The notes under the pieces were generated by a model. That model ran no database searches. It was not told the origin of the DNA and saw only the letters and a program-made list of their open reading frames with translations. This document shows positions 5,076 through 8,315 of a stretch of DNA of 8,315 bases, piece by piece (position 1 is the stretch's first letter; each line of letters starts with the position of its first letter). The position numbers and the translations under genes were made by a program. This stretch comes from Candidatus Falkowbacteria bacterium RIFCSPLOWO2_02_FULL_45_15 (GTDB lineage Bacteria > Patescibacteriota > Patescibacteriia > Patescibacteriales > XYC2-FULL-47-12): positions 784-9,098 of the forward strand of contig MFFV01000022.1 of NCBI GenBank assembly GCA_001777995.1. The letters run 5' to 3'.

Positions 5076-5162
5076 AGTTCAAGAAGTTAGTGTGGGTTTA
5101 ATCGGTTAGCGAACCTTTAACACGAAATGGCTGTACGGATTTATATCTAAATCAGATGAATG

Positions 5163-5204
5163 CGCCTGCCTGCCGCCTGCCTGCCGGTAGGCAGGGTAGG
5201 CAGG
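5163..5204. repeat. CCTGCCTGCC-GGCAGG palindromic repeat, copy 1
   Basis: Tandem CCTGCC units lead into CTGCCGGTAGGCAG and GGTAGGCAGG, forming a GC-rich hairpin in the rpsR-ssb gap. The same repeat family, in the opposite arrangement, is found inside the methyltransferase gene at 7210-7250. Confidence 0.85.
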
Positions 5205-5250
5205 AATGCCACTAATTTTTGCATCACATTTTCATACATTCGTGGCATTC
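5204..5250. repeat. GAATGCCAC...GTGGCATTC inverted repeat
   Basis: GAATGCCAC (5204-5212) and GTGGCATTC (5242-5250) are perfect 9-bp arms around an AT-rich 29-base loop, directly abutting the CCTGCC repeat. The rest of the gap up to ssb (5251-5333) shows no gene; transcription through it is from the minus strand. Confidence 0.75.
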
Positions 5251-5333
5251 GCGTAGTTGCAGGAAGTAATAGATCTGAAAGCAGTATTCGTGTTATACGA
5301 TCGCAGATAGTTTTAAACCCGTACGAAGTCTTC

Positions 5334-5852
5334 CTAGAAGGGGATATTTTCTACTTTTATTTCTTCTTCGCCGTCCGCTTCAGACGGAGAGTTAAAAGCT
5401 TCCGGGGCGGTAAAAGTCGCCGGCACTTCCTGGTCAATAACCGGCACCTCTTCACTCATCGGCGCTGGCGCCATCGCCGGCCGCATCGGCGCCGCGGCAG
5501 TCGCGGTTGACGCTTGCGCCTGGCCGGAGGAGCCGAGCATAATCATGTTGTCGGCGATAATTTCCGTTCGGTTGCGCTTAGCGCCGTCTTGGCCAACCCA
5601 GTCGCGGGTCTGAAGGCGGCCTTCAATATAAACTTGCTTGCCTTTCTTTAAATAAGTGCCGCAGATTTCCGCCAGTTTGCGCCAAGCGACCACATTATGA
5701 AATTCCGCTTTTTGCTGGCGCTGGCCGCTCGCGTCCGTCCAAACAAAATTAGTGGCGACCGAAAAAGAAGCGACCGTTTGCCCGGAGGGGGTAGTGCGCA
5801 CTTCCGGGTCGCGGGTTAGGTTGCCGATAATCATTGCTTTGTTTAGGTTCAT
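5334..5852 (-). CDS. ssb: Single-stranded DNA-binding protein (172 aa)
   Basis: SSB coats single-stranded DNA and recruits replication and repair enzymes through its C-terminal tail. Residues 1-110 form the OB-fold, starting MNLNKAMIIGNLTRDPEVR, with VASFSVATN, WRKLAEICGTYLKKGKQVYI and EGRLQTRDW in the expected order. Residues about 110-155 are a low-complexity Ala/Pro/Met-rich linker (for example APMRPAMAPAPM). The end EEEIKVENIPF keeps the acidic tip and terminal Pro-Phe that bind partner proteins. Length and layout are normal for a bacterial homotetrameric SSB. The start at ATG 5852 is fixed by the family N-terminus; an AGGA lies rather far upstream, so initiation signals are weak, as for its operon neighbours. 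The gene sits between rpsF and rpsR, with repeat-filled gaps on both sides. Confidence 0.98.
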   Translation of the reverse strand: MNLNKAMIIGNLTRDPEVRTTPSGQTVASFSVATNFVWTDASGQRQQKAEFHNVVAWRKLAEICGTYLKKGKQVYIEGRLQTRDWVGQDGAKRNRTEIIADNMIMLGSSGQAQASTATAAAPMRPAMAPAPMSEEVPVIDQEVPATFTAPEAFNSPSEADGEEEIKVENIPF

Positions 5853-5900
5853 ATATTTTTTTATCCTGCCAATTACAAATTAAGTACAAATATACAAATT

Positions 5901-5991
5901 TTGTCATTGCGAGGAGTGCAAGCGACGAAGCAATCCCATAACCTTCGCGAAAAACGACAGGATCGCCACACCCTACGAGCTCGCGACGTCA
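5901..5991. repeat. TGTCATTGCGAGG-type palindromic repeat, copy 2
   Basis: It starts TTGTCATTGCGAGGAG, continues through GCGACGAAGCAATCCC and ends GAGCTCGCGACGTCAGAAA, a diverged inverted copy of the start. It lies in the 212-base rpsF-ssb gap and is related to 4775-4849. No coding sequence is seen in the gap. Confidence 0.8.
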
Positions 5992-6064
5992 GAAATTATT
6001 GGTATATTCGTAAGCGATTGGTAATTAGTAGGAATGAGTAATTAAAGGAATAAGATAATATTTT

Positions 6065-6619
6065 TTATAATAAACTTTCCGTGTCGTCCAAAATTTTATT
6101 CAGCTTTTCGTCCAACTCTTCAATGCTTACCTTCTTAGTCTCTTTTTCTTTTGTTTCCGCCGGCGCTTTGTGTTTAACTACTCGTCCTTCTCGCTCTTCC
6201 ATTGCTTTTGCTTGTTCTTCGGCCATTTTCTGGGTAGCGCGTTTTTCGTTGGCGATTTCTTCCGCGCTCTTGATTCTTTTTTGGGTAACGAGATGGCGGA
6301 GGATGTCTTCATTCAAGCGCAGATAATTATTCAATTTGTTGATGTTTTCCCGGAGCAGATCAAACTCTATCAAAAAATAATAGGCATGGAAAAAACCTTT
6401 TATCGGGTAAGCGAGTTTTTGCTTTCCCCAAGCCTCTTCTTGGATAATTAAGCCCCCCTGGTCTTTAATGAATTTGACGACCGCGCTCGTGATGGGCTCA
6501 AGCTCGTTTTCGCTAAATTTATTGGCGATCAGATAAACCAGCTCGTAGCGTTGGATATTCGGCTCTTTGGCTTCGGTAACGGTTTCTTTTTTAGGCATAT
6601 TAATTTTAGGCATTCGCAT
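6065..6619 (-). CDS. rpsF: 30S ribosomal protein S6 with long charged C-terminal extension (184 aa)
   Basis: S6 is a platform protein of the small subunit that binds 16S rRNA together with S18. The core begins near residue 24 (RYELVYLIANKFSE) and includes FIKDQGGLIIQEEAWGKQKL, AYPIKGFFHAYYFLIEF and LNNYLRLNEDILRHLV, ending near residue 115. The remaining ~70 residues are highly charged (NEKRATQKMAEEQAKAMEE, then KETKKVSIEELDEKL) and probably helical or disordered, giving 184 residues against about 95-140 in common bacteria. The start is uncertain: ATG at 6619, 6613 and 6598 are all in frame and none has a ribosome binding site; a TATAAT-like sequence overlaps this point (6623-6618 on the minus strand). 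It is the first gene of the minus-strand run rpsF-ssb-rpsR-efp and follows a structured leader ending in a terminator-like hairpin. Confidence 0.95.
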   Translation of the reverse strand: MRMPKINMPKKETVTEAKEPNIQRYELVYLIANKFSENELEPITSAVVKFIKDQGGLIIQEEAWGKQKLAYPIKGFFHAYYFLIEFDLLRENINKLNNYLRLNEDILRHLVTQKRIKSAEEIANEKRATQKMAEEQAKAMEEREGRVVKHKAPAETKEKETKKVSIEELDEKLNKILDDTESLL

Positions 6620-6620
6620 T

Positions 6621-6792
6621 ATAAAATAAAAACCCGCAAGGCGTCCCTCCTTGCAGGATGAAGAGAAACACCTTTATCCCGCACTTTAATGCGGGATTAT
6701 CGCTACAAAATAGCGTGGGAAAGGTTTACTCCGTATTTGCGTCAGCAAAATATCGGGGGTTGCCCCGTTAAATGCGCGAGCGTTGTACGGGG
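6621..6792 (-). ncRNA. Structured leader RNA with terminator-like hairpin upstream of rpsF
   Basis: Read on the minus strand, this non-coding region holds four helices. CCCCGT/ACGGGG (6792-6787 with 6768-6763) can compete with CGGGG/CCCCG (6767-6763 with 6758-6754). Next is a three-way junction closed by ACCTTT/AAAGGT (6725-6720 with 6675-6670). It contains CGCTA/TAGCG (6715-6701) and a perfect 8-bp ATCCCGCA/TGCGGGAT stem (6697-6676). Last is a 9-bp terminator stem, 6657-6649 with 6641-6633, followed by a T-rich tract to 6621. Alternative pairing plus a terminator just before a ribosomal-protein gene suggests cis-regulation, perhaps autoregulation by S6:S18. I cannot assign it to a named RNA family. 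The promoter is not clear; TTAAAA (about 6819) and TATTAT are weak candidates. Confidence 0.6.
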
Positions 6793-6844
6793 ATAATAAT
6801 TAATTGTAGTTTGATTTTAACACAGGTTTATTTTTAGAGCAATA

Positions 6845-6872
6845 TTGACATAATTTTATTTTATGGCATAAT
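6845..6872 (+). promoter_or_regulatory. Strong extended -10 promoter for the methyltransferase gene
   Basis: TTGACA (6845-6850) is followed at 16 bases by CATAAT (6867-6872), with TG at 6864-6865 making an extended -10. Transcription would begin near 6879, divergent from the rpsF leader. This is the best promoter in the window. Confidence 0.8.
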
Positions 6873-6926
6873 GCAGAAGTTACAAAAGGTACTGAAAATT
6901 ATTTTTAAATTAGTTTGGCCATTGAG

Positions 6927-6964
6927 AGTCCTTGGCAATTTTTCGCAAGGGCTTTTTCTTTTTG
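6927..6964 (+). terminator. Leader terminator/attenuator upstream of the methyltransferase gene
   Basis: AGTCCTTG (6927-6934) pairs with CAAGGGCT (6946-6953) with one G-U pair, followed by TTTTTCTTTTTG (6953-6964). It lies between the promoter and the ATG at 6997, so a transcript of about 80 nt could end here, either as an attenuated leader or as a small RNA. Confidence 0.65.
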
Positions 6965-6996
6965 CTAAAAATTTATAATGAGCTTAAAATGGAGCT

Positions 6997-8315
6997 ATGC
7001 AATACTTTTTTATCTTAGGCAAAAATCCAACTTTGTCGTTTGCCGAAATTGTTTCTGTTTTTCAGTTAAAACCGGGGCAGATTTTGTATTTAGGGGAAGA
7101 GGCGGCGGTTGTGGAGATGGAGCGGGAAATAGACGCCCAGCAGATTATCAGAAGGTTGGGGGGAACGATTAAGATAGGAATTATCAATTATCAATTACGA
7201 ATTACAAACCTTGCCTACCCTTGCCTACCGGCAGGCAGGCGGCAGGCAGGTGACGAATCAATGTCAAATGACTTAATATCAAAATTAATGCCAAACCAAA
7301 AAGAACCAACTGGAAAATTTCATTTCGGCATTTCATATTATGGTAAAGGCAAATTTAAACAAGAGAAAGCATTGGCGATGGAAATAAAAAAAGCGCTGAA
7401 GGAAAAAGGCGTGAGTTCGCGCTGGGTGACGAGCCGGGAAAAAACTTTGTCGTCGGTCGTGGTGGAACAAAATAAATTAACGAGTGAGCAGGGAGTGGAA
7501 ATTGTCATTGTCGGCGACGGCGCAAAATACTGGGCCGGCAAAACCTTAGCCGTGCAGCCGTTCAAAGAATTGTCCGCGCGCGATTACGGCCGGCCCGGGC
7601 GCGACGATTACTCGGGGATGCTGCCGCCGAAGCTGGCGCAGATAATGATTAACCTCACCACCTCACCCCTACCCCCTCTCCTTAGAAAAGGAGAGGGGAA
7701 CTATAGCAACATGGTTTTATTAGACCCTTTCTGCGGCTCGGGAACTATTTTAACCGAAGCGGCGCTAATGGGCACCCTCACCCAAACCCTCTCCCCGGGG
7801 GCGAGGGGGCTTTTTTCAAGAATCATTGGTTGTGACAAAAGCGAAAAAGCGGCCAAAGATACCAAAGAAAATATAAACTGGATAGCAAAAAAATATCTAA
7901 TATCTAATATCCAATATCAGATTTTTCAGTGTGACGTTAAGCAGTTATCACAAGCGATAAAGCCAAACTCCATTAACGCCATCGTTACCGAACCGTATTT
8001 AGGGCCGTCCCGAATGAAATGGAATGAAAAAAATATCAGGCAGGTCGCGCGCGAGTTAGAAAGTTTGTACGGGCAAGCCCTGCTGGAATTTGCCAAAGCG
8101 TTAAAGCCGAACGGGAGAGTAGTGATGGTTTGGCCGATTTTTAAAATCAAAGGCGGCGAGATAAAGCTTGCCGCCGATAAAATTTTGGGCAGTAATTTTA
8201 AAATAGCCAATTTGTTGGCGGAATTTTTGCCTAACAAAATTATTAAATTAAGCGAGCGCGAAACGATGGCCTACGGCCGGCCAAACCAAAAAGTTTGGCG
8301 GGAGATTGTAGTTTT
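6997..8315 (+). CDS. Trm11/TrmG10-like RNA guanine-N2 methyltransferase, 3' partial (439+ aa)
   Basis: One frame is open without a stop from ATG 6997 to the right edge. The N-terminus MQYFFILGKNPTLSFAEI and the predicted fold (N-terminal RNA-binding part, then a class I methyltransferase of the UPF0020/PF01170 type) match the Trm11/TrmG10 group, which methylates guanine in tRNA. The SAM motif DPFCGSGTILTEAALMG begins at residue 243. The catalytic motif reads TEPYLGP (E332) where most relatives have DPPYG. The end, YGRPNQKVWREIVV, suggests only a few residues are missing. Three interspersed repeats are read through in frame: residues about 71-85 (YPCLPAGRRQAG), 220-234 (TTSPLPPLLRKGEG) and 260-273 (TLTQTLSPGARGLF), making the protein longer than usual. 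They fall in loops on either side of the SAM motif and in the N-terminal half. GGAG lies very close to the ATG. Exact RNA target is not determinable here. Confidence 0.85.
   Translation, partial: MQYFFILGKNPTLSFAEIVSVFQLKPGQILYLGEEAAVVEMEREIDAQQIIRRLGGTIKIGIINYQLRITNLAYPCLPAGRRQAGDESMSNDLISKLMPNQKEPTGKFHFGISYYGKGKFKQEKALAMEIKKALKEKGVSSRWVTSREKTLSSVVVEQNKLTSEQGVEIVIVGDGAKYWAGKTLAVQPFKELSARDYGRPGRDDYSGMLPPKLAQIMINLTTSPLPPLLRKGEGNYSNMVLLDPFCGSGTILTEAALMGTLTQTLSPGARGLFSRIIGCDKSEKAAKDTKENINWIAKKYLISNIQYQIFQCDVKQLSQAIKPNSINAIVTEPYLGPSRMKWNEKNIRQVARELESLYGQALLEFAKALKPNGRVVMVWPIFKIKGGEIKLAADKILGSNFKIANLLAEFLPNKIIKLSERETMAYGRPNQKVWREIVV
7210..7250. repeat. GGCAGGCAGG palindromic repeat inside the methyltransferase gene
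   Basis: CTTGCCTACCCTTGCC then CTACCGGCAGGCAGGCGGCAGG is a second copy of the family at 5163-5204. It is read in frame as residues about 72-85 (PCLPAGRRQAG). The AT-rich stretch just before it (7181-7208, AATTATCAATTATCAATTAC) is itself tandem-repeat-like. Confidence 0.85.
7652..7699. repeat. CCCCTCTCC/GGAGAGGGG palindromic repeat inside the methyltransferase gene
   Basis: CCCCTCTCCTT (7673-7683) and AAGGAGAGGGG (7688-7698) form a perfect 11-bp hairpin after the lead-in CCTCACCACCTCACCCC. Translated in frame as TTSPLPPLLRKGEG, just before the SAM-binding motif. Confidence 0.85.
7774..7816. repeat. CCCTCTCCCC/GGGGCGAGGG palindromic repeat inside the methyltransferase gene
   Basis: ACCCTCACCCAAACCCTCTC leads into CCCGGGGGCGAGGGGGCTTT, a GC-rich hairpin with CCCTC/GAGGG and CCCC/GGGG arms. 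Read in frame as TLTQTLSPGARGLF directly after the SAM-binding motif. It belongs to the same general style as 7652-7699 but is a distinct sequence. Confidence 0.8.

Noticed and set aside
5160..5510. Plus-strand reading frame across the repeat region and the ssb end
   Set aside because: It translates repeat sequence and the antisense of ssb, with Arg-rich low-complexity output; no family resemblance.
7926..8237. Minus-strand frame opposite the methyltransferase C-terminus
   Set aside because: Shadow of the continuous methyltransferase frame, which has clear family motifs.

Overview
The window looks like part of a Patescibacteria (CPR, Parcubacteria-like) genome. This is inferred, not proven. 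The supporting signs are short, weakly ribosome-binding-site-marked housekeeping genes, intergenic spaces and even coding sequence packed with short palindromic repeat families, an S6 protein with a long charged tail, and an elongation factor P with Arg at the loop tip. TGA appears only as a stop.

Left flank (1-794, + strand): the 3' part of a CapA-type metallophosphatase-fold protein. Directly after its stop codon begins an accessory cassette (about 795-3374) bounded by imperfect inverted repeats of roughly 200 bp. Each terminal region has a conserved outer tip, a conserved inner 'signature' made of identical blocks around a hairpin whose sequence differs between the two ends, and an unrelated but foldable stretch in between. 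Inside are a promoter and operator-like palindrome, a 34-residue cysteine-containing peptide gene (1106-1210), an attenuator hairpin, a radical SAM/SPASM peptide maturase (1290-2342), a strong terminator, and a separately promoted, apparently leaderless nucleotidyltransferase gene (2423-3178). The simplest reading is a RiPP (ribosomally made, post-translationally modified peptide) cassette with no transposase of its own.

Right of the cassette is a YfcE-like phosphodiesterase (3384-3884, +). A minus-strand housekeeping run follows, in transcription order: a structured leader RNA, rpsF (S6), ssb, rpsR (S18), efp, a small unknown gene that may be frameshifted, and an intrinsic terminator at about 3893-3926. 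All three gaps within rpsF-ssb-rpsR-efp hold short palindromic repeats.

Divergent from rpsF, a strong promoter (6845-6872) and a short terminated leader precede a Trm11/TrmG10-like RNA methyltransferase gene that is open from 6997 to the right edge. It has absorbed at least three palindromic repeats in frame, two of them flanking its SAM-binding motif.
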